DNA of 64,000 bases from an uncultured Oscillospiraceae bacterium. Its GTDB lineage: Bacteria > Bacillota > Clostridia > Oscillospirales > Ruminococcaceae. Below the pieces are notes generated by a model. It was not told where the DNA came from, searched no databases, and worked only from the letters and a program-made list of their open reading frames with translations. The stretch is taken from positions 1 to 64,000 of the forward strand of contig CABUEI010000006.1 of NCBI GenBank assembly GCA_902490585.1, in the 5' to 3' direction. Of the stretch, positions 52,092 through 61,182 are shown in pieces; within the stretch, counting starts at the first letter, position 1, and every line of letters starts with the position of its first letter. The translations under genes and the position numbers were made by a program.

Positions 52092-53027
52092 TTACTTCAA
52101 AAATCCCTCTATAATCTTCTCCTCAGCCTCTTCTCTTGTAAGTCCGAGAGAACACAGCTTCAATATCTGCTCACCTGCGATTTTTCCTATAGCCGCTTCG
52201 TGAATAAGCTGAGCGTCAACATTAGCCGCATTGAGCGCAGGCTGTGCGTCAACCTTTCCGTTGTCCGCAAGAATAGCGTCACAGGCTGAGTGACCTGTAC
52301 AACGGTTGTTACCCTCTACTACCGAGTAGAAAGCCTGATGCGAATTTCCTCTTGCAACCGAACGTGAAACAAGATCCGCACCGCTGTCCTCGCCGTTTAG
52401 TTCAACATGGAACTTTGTGGTTGCCTGTTCGTCACCGTCTGTCATTATACGCTCACGGACAACTATCTTTGCACCCTTGCCGAGAACCGCCGAGGTACTT
52501 CTTGTCGTACTGTCAACGCCACGGAGCTGTATTGTATCCATTTCAAGATAGGAATCCTCGCCGAGAACGCAGTCTGTAACGGGATCTATTTTTCTCAGTC
52601 CCGTACCCTTTCCCGTTCCTATATGCTTTTCTTTGTACAGAACCTTTGAGCCTTTTTCAAGGAAGAAACGGTGTATACCGTTGTGACGTGCCTGTTCCTC
52701 GCCGTCATTGTGTACGCCGCAACCTGCAACGATAACAATGTCCGCACCCTCGCCGATGTAGAAATCGTTATATACAAGGTCATCAACGTCGCTGTGTGTC
52801 ACACAGGCAGGAATATAAACCGTTTCGCCGACTGTGAACGGCTTTACACGGATATTTATTCCGGGTTTGTCGTCCTTTGACTCGATAGTGATGTTTTCCG
52901 ATGATTTTCTGCCGGCGCACTTGCTGTCCTCACGGATATTGTATGCACCGTTGAAGCCTGTCACCTCGTCATAGTCCGAGATGATTTTAAGCATTTCGGC
53001 TGTTGTGCCGTTGAAATTTACGTCCAT
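52092..53027 (-). CDS. SufB/SufD family Fe-S assembly scaffold (SmsB-like)
   Basis: A 311-residue right-handed beta-helix protein of the SufBD family, ending in the conserved helical region NVDAQLIHEAAIGKIAGEQI. It is shorter than SufB of full SUF systems. Together with SufC it makes a two-gene minimal SUF-like (SMS-type) scaffold. The start is placed at the ATG 9 bp after the sufC stop (MDVNFNGTTAEML). Confidence 0.85.
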   Translation of the reverse strand: MDVNFNGTTAEMLKIISDYDEVTGFNGAYNIREDSKCAGRKSSENITIESKDDKPGINIRVKPFTVGETVYIPACVTHSDVDDLVYNDFYIGEGADIVIVAGCGVHNDGEEQARHNGIHRFFLEKGSKVLYKEKHIGTGKGTGLRKIDPVTDCVLGEDSYLEMDTIQLRGVDSTTRSTSAVLGKGAKIVVRERIMTDGDEQATTKFHVELNGEDSGADLVSRSVARGNSHQAFYSVVEGNNRCTGHSACDAILADNGKVDAQPALNAANVDAQLIHEAAIGKIAGEQILKLCSLGLTREEAEEKIIEGFLK

Positions 53028-53035
53028 TATATTGC

Positions 53036-53761
53036 TCACTGACAACCGCCTCCGTTTCTCTGAGGACATCTGCACGCATATTCTCCGCCGAGAAGCTTCG
53101 GGAGGACTTCTTCACGAGGTCCTGCCGTGCGGATCACGCCGTCCGCAACGACTACTATTTCATCGGCAATCGAGAGAATACGCTCCTGATGCGAAATTAT
53201 AACCAGCGAACCTGTAGTTCCGTTTCTTATTTCCTCAAACGTTTCGACAAGTCTTGAAAAACTCCATAGGTCAATTCCTGCCTCGGGTTCGTCAAATACG
53301 GAAAGCTTTGCGTTTCTTGCGAGTACGGTTGCGATTTCGATACGCTTTGCCTCACCGCCCGATAAAGCTCCGCTCATCTCTCTGTCAATATATTCCTCGG
53401 CACAAAGTCCGACCTTGCCAAGCAGAGCGCAAAGCTCATCATGACCGAGTTTTCCGCTTGCCGCAAGCTCCAGAAGATCTCTTACCGTCAGTCCCTTGAA
53501 ACGCACGGGCTGTTGAAAAGCATAGGCTACACCGAGCTTTGCTCTGCCTGTGATATCCATTTCGGTTATGTCCGTACCGTCAAGAATAATTTTACCCGAT
53601 GTGCATTTTTCCACGCCTGCAATCAGCTTTGCAAGCGAAGTTTTACCGCTGCCGTTCGGTCCTGTGATAACTGTAAGTCTGCTGTCAAGCTTACAGCTTA
53701 TGCCTTTTATAATAGGTTCTCCGTCTGGAAGTTGCCATTTTACGTCTTTGAATTCCAGCAA
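53036..53761 (-). CDS. sufC: SufC-type Fe-S assembly ATPase
   Basis: A 241-residue ABC ATPase: GPNGSGKTSLAKLIAG (Walker A), LSGGEAKRIEIATVLARN (signature), LSVFDEPEAGIDLWS (Walker B) and ISHQERIL. The EPEAGIDLWSF stretch is typical of SufC. TTG start with AAAGGGG 8 bases upstream. Promoter on the minus strand: TTGACA (53817-53822), 17-base spacer, TACGAT (53794-53799). No SufS/SufU adjoins; NifS/NifU lie 8 kb away. Confidence 0.9.
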   Translation of the reverse strand: MLEFKDVKWQLPDGEPIIKGISCKLDSRLTVITGPNGSGKTSLAKLIAGVEKCTSGKIILDGTDITEMDITGRAKLGVAYAFQQPVRFKGLTVRDLLELAASGKLGHDELCALLGKVGLCAEEYIDREMSGALSGGEAKRIEIATVLARNAKLSVFDEPEAGIDLWSFSRLVETFEEIRNGTTGSLVIISHQERILSIADEIVVVADGVIRTAGPREEVLPKLLGGEYACRCPQRNGGGCQ

Positions 53762-53838
53762 AGTACTTACCCCTTTCGTGTTTTGTCATATCATCGTACC
53801 ATATTAACGTGATTATGTCAAGAGTTGCCGCCCGCTAT

Positions 53839-53867
53839 TGAATTTTTCCCTGCTTTGTGATAAAATA
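53839..53867 (+). promoter_or_regulatory. Promoter of the DRE-TIM-like gene
   Basis: TTGAAT (53839-53844), 17-base spacer, TAAAAT (53862-53867), divergent from the sufC promoter with which it almost abuts. Confidence 0.7.
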
Positions 53868-53903
53868 TTATGAGAATAAGCGGTTACAGAAAGGGCGGCA
53901 TAC

Positions 53904-54866
53904 ATGAAAGTTTCTATTATCGACAACAGCCTGTGCGATTCATCGTTTGCACAGGATGTAAAACCCGAGGCAATCAGGGCATATATGGATGCACTGCATG
54001 AGTTCGGTGTTTCATACGTTGAAATGACTACAGATACCTTTATTATGCTCCCTCCTGCGAGTGATATGTCAAAGGTGATACTTCACATGACTTCGGTGCG
54101 TGATCTGCTTTATATTAATTCCTTTGACTTTGCTTATATAGTCGTTCCGGCTCACCTTACCGACCTTATCCCGAAAATTGAAAGACCGGTTATCTCTGAG
54201 ATCTGCCTGCACGGCTCCGACCCTATGAGAGCTATGGAAATGTTTGAAAAGAATTTCGAGCTTGACAAGGTTTCAATGATTCGTTTTACAGATGATTTCA
54301 ACGAAACACCGCAGGAAATGGCAATGCTGATAAAAGAGTACCGTGACAAGTACTTCCGTCCGATTGATATCTGCCCTACAAACAAGTATACAAATGCGGT
54401 AAACGAAGCTATAGCGGCGGTGATATCAAAGAGCGACAGCATTACCATGCGTTTCGGTAACTATGAAAAATATGCGGAACTCCAGGATTATACGATATCG
54501 CTTGCAACTCTGTTCGGCGTTGCACCGTCACCGCAGATGGTAATGGCACTGTACAAATGCGGTTGTCTGTACGCCATGATATACGGCAGACGGGCAAATA
54601 GCGCACTTGACGATATAAGAATAAACCAGATTTCACCCCATTATGTTGTAAATATTGATAAACGTAAACCTCTTGTACCGAACGAGCGCACAACTCATAC
54701 TACCTTTGTACGTCCGCCCGAGCAGAAAGAAAGCGAAAACAGAAAACTGCTCTATAAAAAGCTCCGCAGTATGATGCTCGATGCCGTAACAGCCGAGGAG
54801 CTTGAAAAAGAAATAGACGAATTCTGCACTCAGCTTTATAATAAGTACAACAGAAAAAATTTCTGA
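53904..54866 (+). CDS. Degenerate HMGL/DRE-TIM-like barrel protein
   Basis: A 320-residue protein whose first strand and helix (SIIDNSLCDSSF, then EAIRAYMDALHEFGVSYVEM) mirror the opening of isopropylmalate/homocitrate synthase barrels. Those read DxTLRDGxQ, followed by a helix ending GVxxIE. The catalytic Arg-Asp-Gly is missing (SLCDSS), so condensation chemistry is unlikely. IDICPTNKYTNAVNEAIAA and ITMRFGNYEKYAELQDYTIS fit the later barrel strands. It could be a non-catalytic or new-function member. Transcribed alone, divergent from sufC and upstream of murA. Confidence 0.55.
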   Translation: MKVSIIDNSLCDSSFAQDVKPEAIRAYMDALHEFGVSYVEMTTDTFIMLPPASDMSKVILHMTSVRDLLYINSFDFAYIVVPAHLTDLIPKIERPVISEICLHGSDPMRAMEMFEKNFELDKVSMIRFTDDFNETPQEMAMLIKEYRDKYFRPIDICPTNKYTNAVNEAIAAVISKSDSITMRFGNYEKYAELQDYTISLATLFGVAPSPQMVMALYKCGCLYAMIYGRRANSALDDIRINQISPHYVVNIDKRKPLVPNERTTHTTFVRPPEQKESENRKLLYKKLRSMMLDAVTAEELEKEIDEFCTQLYNKYNRKNF

Positions 54867-55134
54867 AAAGGCAAATCCGGCAAATCGCCGACAAAGACTA
54901 TATGTATAAAAATCAACAAAAATCACAGCCTATATAGTGTAATATGACGAAAAATCAGGTACGGTAAAAAAATACTTTTATTTTAACCGCAGATATGCTA
55001 TAATAAAACTATACTGTGTCGGCATATATCCGAATATCGTTCCGATACACTGTCTTTATGAGATACAGAGCCGTTTACGGCGTTTTATATTTGATTAAAC
55101 TCTATATTTTTATCGAATCGAGGAAGTGTGACTT
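54867..55134 (+). other. murA leader region
   Basis: 268 bp with a -10 (TATAAT at 54999-55004) and a leader hairpin built on ACTGTGTCGG and CCGATACACTGT (about 55011-55056). No gene seen. The hairpin might influence murA expression. Confidence 0.45.
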
Positions 55135-56427
55135 TTGGAAAAGTTTATAATAAAAGGCGGCACTCCGCTTAAAGGCGAAGTGCAGATAAGCGGTGCCAAG
55201 AATGCGGCAGTCGCTATTATTCCTGCGGCTATACTTGCGGCAGACAGATGCGTACTTGAAAATGTTCCGTCAATCAGCGATGTTGACGTTGCGCTTGAGA
55301 TCCTTTCAAGCATGGGAGCTGAGATAAAAAGGCTCAGCAAGTCGAAGATCGAGGTCGATACATCAAGAATAACAGACGGTACAGTACCGTACGAGCTTGC
55401 ACGTTCGACAAGAGGAAGCAGTTACTTCCTCGGTGCTCTGCTCGGCAGATTCAAAAAGGCAAGCGTACCCCTTCCCGGCGGTTGCGACCTCGGAAGCAGA
55501 CCTATAGACCAGCATATCAAGTGCTTTGAAGCACTGGGTGCAAAGGCTGATATAAAGCACGGAATAGTAGACCTTTCGGCAGACAGACTGATCGGTACAC
55601 AGATATATTTTGATAAAGTAACAGTCGGCGGAACAATAAACGCACTTCTCGCCTGTGCACAGGCTGAGGGACTGACGATAATAGAAAATGCGGCAAAGGA
55701 GCCCCATATAGTTGACCTTGCGAATTTCCTCAATTCAATGGGTGCCGATATCATGGGTGCAGGCACTGACGTTATCAAGGTAAAGGGCGTTGCTAAGCTT
55801 CACGGAACGGAATATTCCGTAATACCCGACCAGATCGAAGCCGGTACATTCATGGTAGCGGCGGCGGCAACCTGCGGCGATATAACGCTGAAGAACGTTA
55901 TACCGAAACATCTTGAGCCTATCACGGCAAAGCTCCGCAAGATTGGCGTATATGTAGAAATTGAAGACGAAACCGATAATGTAAGAGTTGTCGGCAGACC
56001 TCACTATGAGGGTACGGATATAAAGACTTCGCCTCACCCCGGTTTCCCGACCGATATGCAGCCGCAGATGACAACACTGCTTGCTATGGCAAACGGTACG
56101 AGCATGGTGACAGAGAGCATATTTGATACACGTTTCAAGTATGTTGACGAACTTCGCAGAATGGGTGCGGATATTACTGTTGACAGCAGGGTAGCGGTAG
56201 TAAGAGGTGTTGACCACCTGACAGGCGCTCCCGTAAAGGCAAGCGATTTAAGAGCAGGTGCGGCACTGATCATCGCAGGACTTGCGGCTCAGGGTATTAC
56301 CGAGATTGAAGATATCCACCATATCGAGCGTGGATACGAAAATATGGAGATTAAATTAAGGGAGCTTGGCGCCGATATAGTAAAGCGCTATTATCCCGAT
56401 GACGAAAAGATGAGAAAGGCACTCTGA
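55135..56427 (+). CDS. murA: UDP-N-acetylglucosamine 1-carboxyvinyltransferase
   Basis: A 430-residue EPSP-synthase-fold enzyme catalysing the first committed peptidoglycan step. PLPGGCDLGSRPIDQH holds the catalytic Cys, the target of fosfomycin; LQISGAKNAAVAI-like N-terminus (VQISGAKNAAVAIIPA) and DQIEAGTFMVAAAA are further marks. TTG start behind GAGGAAG. Followed with 1-bp overlap by the WalJ-like gene. Confidence 0.95.
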   Translation: MEKFIIKGGTPLKGEVQISGAKNAAVAIIPAAILAADRCVLENVPSISDVDVALEILSSMGAEIKRLSKSKIEVDTSRITDGTVPYELARSTRGSSYFLGALLGRFKKASVPLPGGCDLGSRPIDQHIKCFEALGAKADIKHGIVDLSADRLIGTQIYFDKVTVGGTINALLACAQAEGLTIIENAAKEPHIVDLANFLNSMGADIMGAGTDVIKVKGVAKLHGTEYSVIPDQIEAGTFMVAAAATCGDITLKNVIPKHLEPITAKLRKIGVYVEIEDETDNVRVVGRPHYEGTDIKTSPHPGFPTDMQPQMTTLLAMANGTSMVTESIFDTRFKYVDELRRMGADITVDSRVAVVRGVDHLTGAPVKASDLRAGAALIIAGLAAQGITEIEDIHHIERGYENMEIKLRELGADIVKRYYPDDEKMRKAL

Positions 56428-57218
56428 TGGCAAAGGTTGTACCTGTCTGCTCTTCAAGCAAGGGCAACAGCGTTTTTGTCGGGGACAGTTCCTCGGGAGT
56501 GTTGATAGACGCAGGGTGCAGTTTCAAGGCGTTGAAAGACGGTCTTGCACTTTGCGGAATACCGTTTGAAGCGGTAAAGGCAGTGCTTGTTACCCACGAG
56601 CACATAGACCATACAAAAGCACTCGGACAGATAACCAAAAGGACATCGGTTCCGGTTTATGCGTCCTACGGTACGGCAGGAAAGCTTTTTTCGGACAAGC
56701 TTGTTGAACAGTCGGCGGTCATTCATCCGCTGTCGGAAATAAAGAACGTACCTGTAGATATGGACATCGACTTTTTCCATACACCGCATGATGCGGCTGA
56801 AAGCGTCGGTTATACGCTGAAATTCGGCGAGCACAAGGTTGCGTGCTGTACGGATTTAGGATATGTCACAGATGAGGTAAGAAACAATCTTCTCGGCTGT
56901 GATACGGTTTATATCGAGGCAAATTACGACCCGAAACTGCTGAATATAAATCCGAAATATCCGCCTTATCTTAAAACGAGAATATCGGGCGACCACGGTC
57001 ATCTTTCAAATATGAGTTCCGCAGAGTTCTGCAAAGAGCTTGTCGAAAAGGGAACAAGGCGGCTGATACTCGGTCATTTAAGCCAGGAAAACAATTCTCC
57101 GAAAATGGCATTCGATACCGTTGAAACAAGACTTAAAAGTTCCGGTATGTCATGCGGAGTTGATTTTACACTTGATGTTGCGCCTGTCGTAACACAGGGA
57201 AAATACATAATTATCTGA
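56427..57218 (+). CDS. Metallo-beta-lactamase-fold hydrolase, YycJ/WalJ type
   Basis: A 263-residue MBL-fold protein: SSSKGNSVFVG at the start and the metal motif VTHEHIDHTKALG, then DLGYVTDEV and HGHLSNMSSAEF. Members of this group are probable nucleases linked to cell-wall stress or DNA repair. Its start overlaps the murA stop by 1 bp, so they are co-translated. Confidence 0.88.
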   Translation: MAKVVPVCSSSKGNSVFVGDSSSGVLIDAGCSFKALKDGLALCGIPFEAVKAVLVTHEHIDHTKALGQITKRTSVPVYASYGTAGKLFSDKLVEQSAVIHPLSEIKNVPVDMDIDFFHTPHDAAESVGYTLKFGEHKVACCTDLGYVTDEVRNNLLGCDTVYIEANYDPKLLNINPKYPPYLKTRISGDHGHLSNMSSAEFCKELVEKGTRRLILGHLSQENNSPKMAFDTVETRLKSSGMSCGVDFTLDVAPVVTQGKYIII

Positions 57219-57301
57219 TGAATATGCACTGCATTTTCTGCGTGGTGGTAACTTATGCAGTTATGCCGTGCTTTATTTTTTTTATTACGAAAGGAAAAAC
57301 T

Positions 57302-59272
57302 ATGGCAGTATATCTTATACTTATGGCGGTGGTGCTTATCCTCGCCTATCCGCTTATCGAGCATAAGCCGAGCGTCGGAAAGAAGCTCTGTTATGTTATT
57401 GTGACATTCGGAGCGATGTATCTTATAAGCGTTTTCAGATACGGTCTCGGAAACGACTACTATTCGTATATCTATATTTTCAGGAATATAAAGAATGCGT
57501 CGGGACTTGCGATCTTCAACCAGGGATATGAACCCGGATTTACGGTTGTCACAAAGCTTATCTCACTGTTTACGGCTGATGTCAATATCATGTATGCCGT
57601 ATATGCACTGATGATACTTGTACCGACCGCTTATGCGATATTCCGCTACAGCGAGAATATATGGATGTCAGCCATGATGTTCATATCGCTGACCTTCTTC
57701 TATTGCTCACTGAGCTTTATCCGCCAGTCAATAGCATTTGCAATTATTCTTTGCGCTTACAGATTCATGAAAGAGCGTAATCACTTCATGGTACTGCTGT
57801 TCATCTTCTTTGCGTGCCTGTTCCATAGCACCGTAATCGTGCTGATACCGCTGTATCTGATAGCGGCATTCATAAAGCCCACAAAGATAACCGTACCGAT
57901 ATATGCTATACTTACCGCACTTGTGTATATTCTTTCATGGCCGATCCTGAGGTTAGCGGTAGTTCTTCTTCCGCAGTACAAGGGTTATCTCAACCTCAAC
58001 TTCATAACACAGGGTTACGACCCTATTTACATGATAGTGCCTACAATAATTGCCGTACTTGCTGTTGTTGCTCATTTTACAGGTTATGGAAAGGCGTATC
58101 CGAAAGAATCTTCGCTGTTCACAAACTTTGCGATTTTCAATTTCATAATATGGTTTATTGCAACTAAACACTTCGTTATCGAGCGTTTCTCGATGTATCT
58201 TTACATCATGATGATAATGTTCATACCGTCGATTGCAAAATACTACATGAATTGTGCAAAAGTGTACCTTGCAAGAAAGAAAAACCCCGAAGCTGTTGTA
58301 GAATTTGATATGACTGTAGATGAGGTTATACGTTCAAAACATCCCGAAAAATATGCAAAAAAGTCCGTGAAGAAATCGGGTGGCAAGGCTACGCAGTCTG
58401 TACCCGAAACAGCTGAACCCGAGCTTAGCGAAGCAGAAAAGGAAAAGCAGAGAATTTTAGCCGAAATCATGGCTGAGGACGGCGACGAAACCGCACAGGA
58501 AGCCGTTTCAACCACAGAATCCGAAAACAAGGAAACCGAGAAAAAGAAGAAACATTCATCTATATTCGGCGAGTACTTTGAAGCTGACGAAAGATACCTC
58601 CCGCAGAGCAGAGTGTTCAAAAAGCGTAAGAACGGATTTGTCAATATCGTCACACGTCCCGTAACGATATTCGCAGCATTCCTTACAGTAGTGGTATGTG
58701 CAAACTTGTGGTACAATTACTTCGGCCTTACGGTATCGAAAAAAGGTTTCCATGGAGTAATGCCATACAAGAGCATCGTTCCCCAGTACACCGAGTTCAT
58801 GCTTTCGACCGAAAACAAGCAGGATAAGAACAAGAACCTCAGAAGTGAAGAGAACTTCCTCAACTATATGTACAGACTCAAAGAGGGCGAGAACTTCACC
58901 GCTATCATCTCCGCAAGAGGCGATGTAACAGGCGGATTCAACGACGGCGCATTGTCCGCTGTAAAGGAACTCGGACTTGAGAAACTGCTTACCGCAGGCG
59001 TAAATGAGCGTTATATAGCGATAATCGAGGGAGGTAAGGTAGTCCGTGAGGAAGTATCAAAGGATAGGATCGACACCGGCGTTATTGATGTACTCGGCTA
59101 TCAGACGCAGATCGTCAGTGCGGCTGACGAGTCGGTAATCAGAATGGGCAGTAAGAATTATTCGCTGAACGAGCGTGGCATGAATATAGTAGTACTGGAC
59201 AACACGACAAGAAATATCGTTGATAAGGTACGTTTCAAGACATATTACGTTATGCTGTCGGCAACGAGATAA
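57302..59272 (+). CDS. EpsG-type polysaccharide polymerase fused to an ILEI/FAM3-like domain
   Basis: A 656-residue protein. Residues 1-340 hold about ten membrane segments with the EpsG pattern RYGLGNDYYSYIYIFRNIKN and GYEPGFTVVTKLISLF. Residues about 355-460 are charged and disordered (SEAEKEKQRILAEIMAEDGD). A further membrane helix (VTIFAAFLTVVVCANLW) leads to an outside domain (about 510-656). That domain reads FTAIISARGDVTGGFNDGAL to GMNIVVLDNTTRNIVDKVRF, the core pattern of the ILEI/FAM3 carbohydrate-associated fold. It probably makes or modifies a secreted glycan. Start at 57302 with AAAGGAA 6 bases upstream. Confidence 0.75.
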   Translation: MAVYLILMAVVLILAYPLIEHKPSVGKKLCYVIVTFGAMYLISVFRYGLGNDYYSYIYIFRNIKNASGLAIFNQGYEPGFTVVTKLISLFTADVNIMYAVYALMILVPTAYAIFRYSENIWMSAMMFISLTFFYCSLSFIRQSIAFAIILCAYRFMKERNHFMVLLFIFFACLFHSTVIVLIPLYLIAAFIKPTKITVPIYAILTALVYILSWPILRLAVVLLPQYKGYLNLNFITQGYDPIYMIVPTIIAVLAVVAHFTGYGKAYPKESSLFTNFAIFNFIIWFIATKHFVIERFSMYLYIMMIMFIPSIAKYYMNCAKVYLARKKNPEAVVEFDMTVDEVIRSKHPEKYAKKSVKKSGGKATQSVPETAEPELSEAEKEKQRILAEIMAEDGDETAQEAVSTTESENKETEKKKKHSSIFGEYFEADERYLPQSRVFKKRKNGFVNIVTRPVTIFAAFLTVVVCANLWYNYFGLTVSKKGFHGVMPYKSIVPQYTEFMLSTENKQDKNKNLRSEENFLNYMYRLKEGENFTAIISARGDVTGGFNDGALSAVKELGLEKLLTAGVNERYIAIIEGGKVVREEVSKDRIDTGVIDVLGYQTQIVSAADESVIRMGSKNYSLNERGMNIVVLDNTTRNIVDKVRFKTYYVMLSATR

Positions 59273-59284
59273 GGCGGTAGTGCT

Positions 59285-59962
59285 ATGAGAATGAGAAGAA
59301 AAAAATATCTGGACGAACGTCTTGACGCTTGCAGTGACGTAAACCTCGGATGGCTTGTTGACTATGCCGCAGAGCAGAGGGGCGAAACACAGCAGAGAAC
59401 GCTCAACGTCCGTGAGATTTTCGGCAACGATAATCCCGTACACCTTGAGGTAGGATGCGGAAAGGGCGGTTTTGCCGTGGAAGCCGCAAAGCGTAATCCC
59501 GATATCAATTTCATTGCGGTCGAAATGGCAAGAAACGTAATAGTCAGCGCAATGGAGCTTGCTATAAAGGAAAATCTCCCTAATCTGAAATTCCTCATGG
59601 GCAAGGCGGAATATCTTGAAAAGTTCTTCCCTGAAAATTCGGTAGAGCGTATTTACCTGAATTTCAGCTGTCCTTATCCCAAGGAAACATACAAGAAGCA
59701 CCGCCTCACTCACCCTGTATTTCTTGAAATATATAAGCACATACTTATACCGAACGGTGAAATACACCAGAAAACCGATAACATGAAACTGTTCGAGTTC
59801 TCAATCGAGAATCTGTCACAGTGTGATTTCAAACTGAAGAATATCAGCCTTGACCTGCATAACAGCGGTTTTGAGGGAAATATCGTGACGGAATATGAGA
59901 GAAGATTTTCTGAGCAGGGATTTCCGATATATCGTCTTGAAGCAGTAAATTCGTCAAAATAG
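59285..59962 (+). CDS. trmB: tRNA (guanine-N7)-methyltransferase
   Basis: A 225-residue methyltransferase: LEVGCGKGGFAVEAAKRNPD (SAM loop), IYLNFSCPYPKETYKKHRLT and IHQKTDNMKLFEFS, all TrmB marks. It methylates G46 of tRNA. Starts 12 bp after the EpsG-like gene. Confidence 0.93.
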   Translation: MRMRRKKYLDERLDACSDVNLGWLVDYAAEQRGETQQRTLNVREIFGNDNPVHLEVGCGKGGFAVEAAKRNPDINFIAVEMARNVIVSAMELAIKENLPNLKFLMGKAEYLEKFFPENSVERIYLNFSCPYPKETYKKHRLTHPVFLEIYKHILIPNGEIHQKTDNMKLFEFSIENLSQCDFKLKNISLDLHNSGFEGNIVTEYERRFSEQGFPIYRLEAVNSSK

Positions 59963-60033
59963 GCTTTACTTTTCGTAAAAAATGGTATATACTGAGTATA
60001 AGAAATCGGGGTTTCCCGGAAAGGATGTTTAGT

Positions 60034-60468
60034 ATGAATAAGGCAATGATATTTTTCGGTATTGCGGCTGCTGTCGGTACGGGTTATATTTTAGCTAAGA
60101 AATATATAGACAATAATCCTGAGGCTGTAGCGGCTGTAAAGGAGAATTGCAGTGATAAGTTCCACAAGGCTTCCGTTTACTGCACAGGCGCAGTAAAGAC
60201 AGGCAGCGAGAAGCTTACAAAGAGCGTCAACAACATTGTGAACGCAGGTAAGGAAAAGAGTGCCGAGCTTATGAAGAAAGCGGCTACTACAGGCACTGCA
60301 TTTAAAAACGAGATAAACAATCTCAAGGATATGGTAGTGTCGATAAACAGCGGAGTTGATGTTGACCTTGACGATGACGACAAGGATAACGAGAGCTTTG
60401 CCTTTACCGAGAACGGCACAGAGGAAGAGATTATGGAATCTCCCGAAGAGGGCTCAGAGGCTTTATAA
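60034..60468 (+). CDS. YtxH-like small membrane-anchored protein
   Basis: A 144-residue protein with one N-terminal membrane segment (MIFFGIAAAVGTGYILAKKY), an amphipathic helical middle (SEKLTKSVNNIVNAGKEKSA) and a very acidic tail (DVDLDDDDKDNES). The layout resembles YtxH/Gvp-like stress proteins, but similarity is only general. The ATG at 60034 has GGAAAGGA 8 bases upstream. Confidence 0.6.
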   Translation: MNKAMIFFGIAAAVGTGYILAKKYIDNNPEAVAAVKENCSDKFHKASVYCTGAVKTGSEKLTKSVNNIVNAGKEKSAELMKKAATTGTAFKNEINNLKDMVVSINSGVDVDLDDDDKDNESFAFTENGTEEEIMESPEEGSEAL

Positions 60469-60492
60469 TAATTAATCAAAGTAACACAAAGG

Positions 60493-60530
60493 AGTGTCAC
60501 AGTTGGATATAGCTGTGGCACTTTTTATTT
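60493..60530 (+). terminator. Terminator after the YtxH-like gene
   Basis: AGTGTCACAG/CTGTGGCACT with one mismatch, followed by TTTTATTT. Confidence 0.8.
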
Positions 60531-60557
60531 AAAATGATTTACAGAAAGTGCAGAACA

Positions 60558-61085
60558 ATGAGTGAAATAACAATAAGAACAGCAACACCGGACGATGCAG
60601 AAAAACTGCTCGGCATATACAAGTACTATGTTGAAAATACGGCGATAACTTATGAGATTGAAGTACCGACGATTGAAGATTTCAAGGGCAGGATAGAAAA
60701 AACACTGAAGAAATATCCCTACATAGTGGCAGAGTGTGACGGAAAAATCATCGGTTATGCCTATGCAGGAGTATTCAAGGACAGAGCGGCCTATGACCAC
60801 TCGGTTGAAACGTCAATCTATGTTGATTTGAACGAAAAGCGTCATGGCACGGGTACGCTTTTGTATCACGAGCTTGAAAAAAGACTTGCGGAAATCGGTA
60901 TAAAGAACGTGTATGCTTGTATAGCAAGTCCGGAAAAGGATGACGAGTATCTTAATCACGACAGCATAAAGTTCCACGAAAAGCTGGGTTATACGCTTGT
61001 CGGAACATTCCACAAGTGTGCGAAGAAATTCGGACGCTATTATGATATGGTGTGGATGGAGAAGATGATAGGCAAGCACAATTAA
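60558..61085 (+). CDS. GNAT family N-acetyltransferase (phosphinothricin-acetyltransferase-like)
   Basis: A 175-residue acetyltransferase: ITIRTATPDDAEKLLGIYKYYVE, then YVDLNEKRHGTGTLLYHELEKR (acetyl-CoA binding) and KFHEKLGYTLVGTFHKCAKKFG. This matches the Pat/phosphinothricin acetyltransferase subgroup, which often acetylates methionine sulfone/sulfoximine-type or other amino acids. The ATG at 60558 is preferred; an upstream ATG overlaps the preceding terminator. Confidence 0.85.
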   Translation: MSEITIRTATPDDAEKLLGIYKYYVENTAITYEIEVPTIEDFKGRIEKTLKKYPYIVAECDGKIIGYAYAGVFKDRAAYDHSVETSIYVDLNEKRHGTGTLLYHELEKRLAEIGIKNVYACIASPEKDDEYLNHDSIKFHEKLGYTLVGTFHKCAKKFGRYYDMVWMEKMIGKHN

Positions 61086-61134
61086 AATTACTGTTTGTAA
61101 ATCAGATAGCGAATTTTACAGAGAGAATATAAAA

Positions 61135-61171
61135 AAGAGCCTTGCGGCAATTCATTCACCGCAAGGCTCTT
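61135..61171. terminator. Bidirectional terminator
   Basis: AAGAGCCTTGCGG/CCGCAAGGCTCTT, 13-bp perfect stem; on the minus strand it is followed by TTTTTTATA, ending the nifS-nifU transcript. Confidence 0.92.
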
Positions 61172-61182
61172 TACTTATAAGG

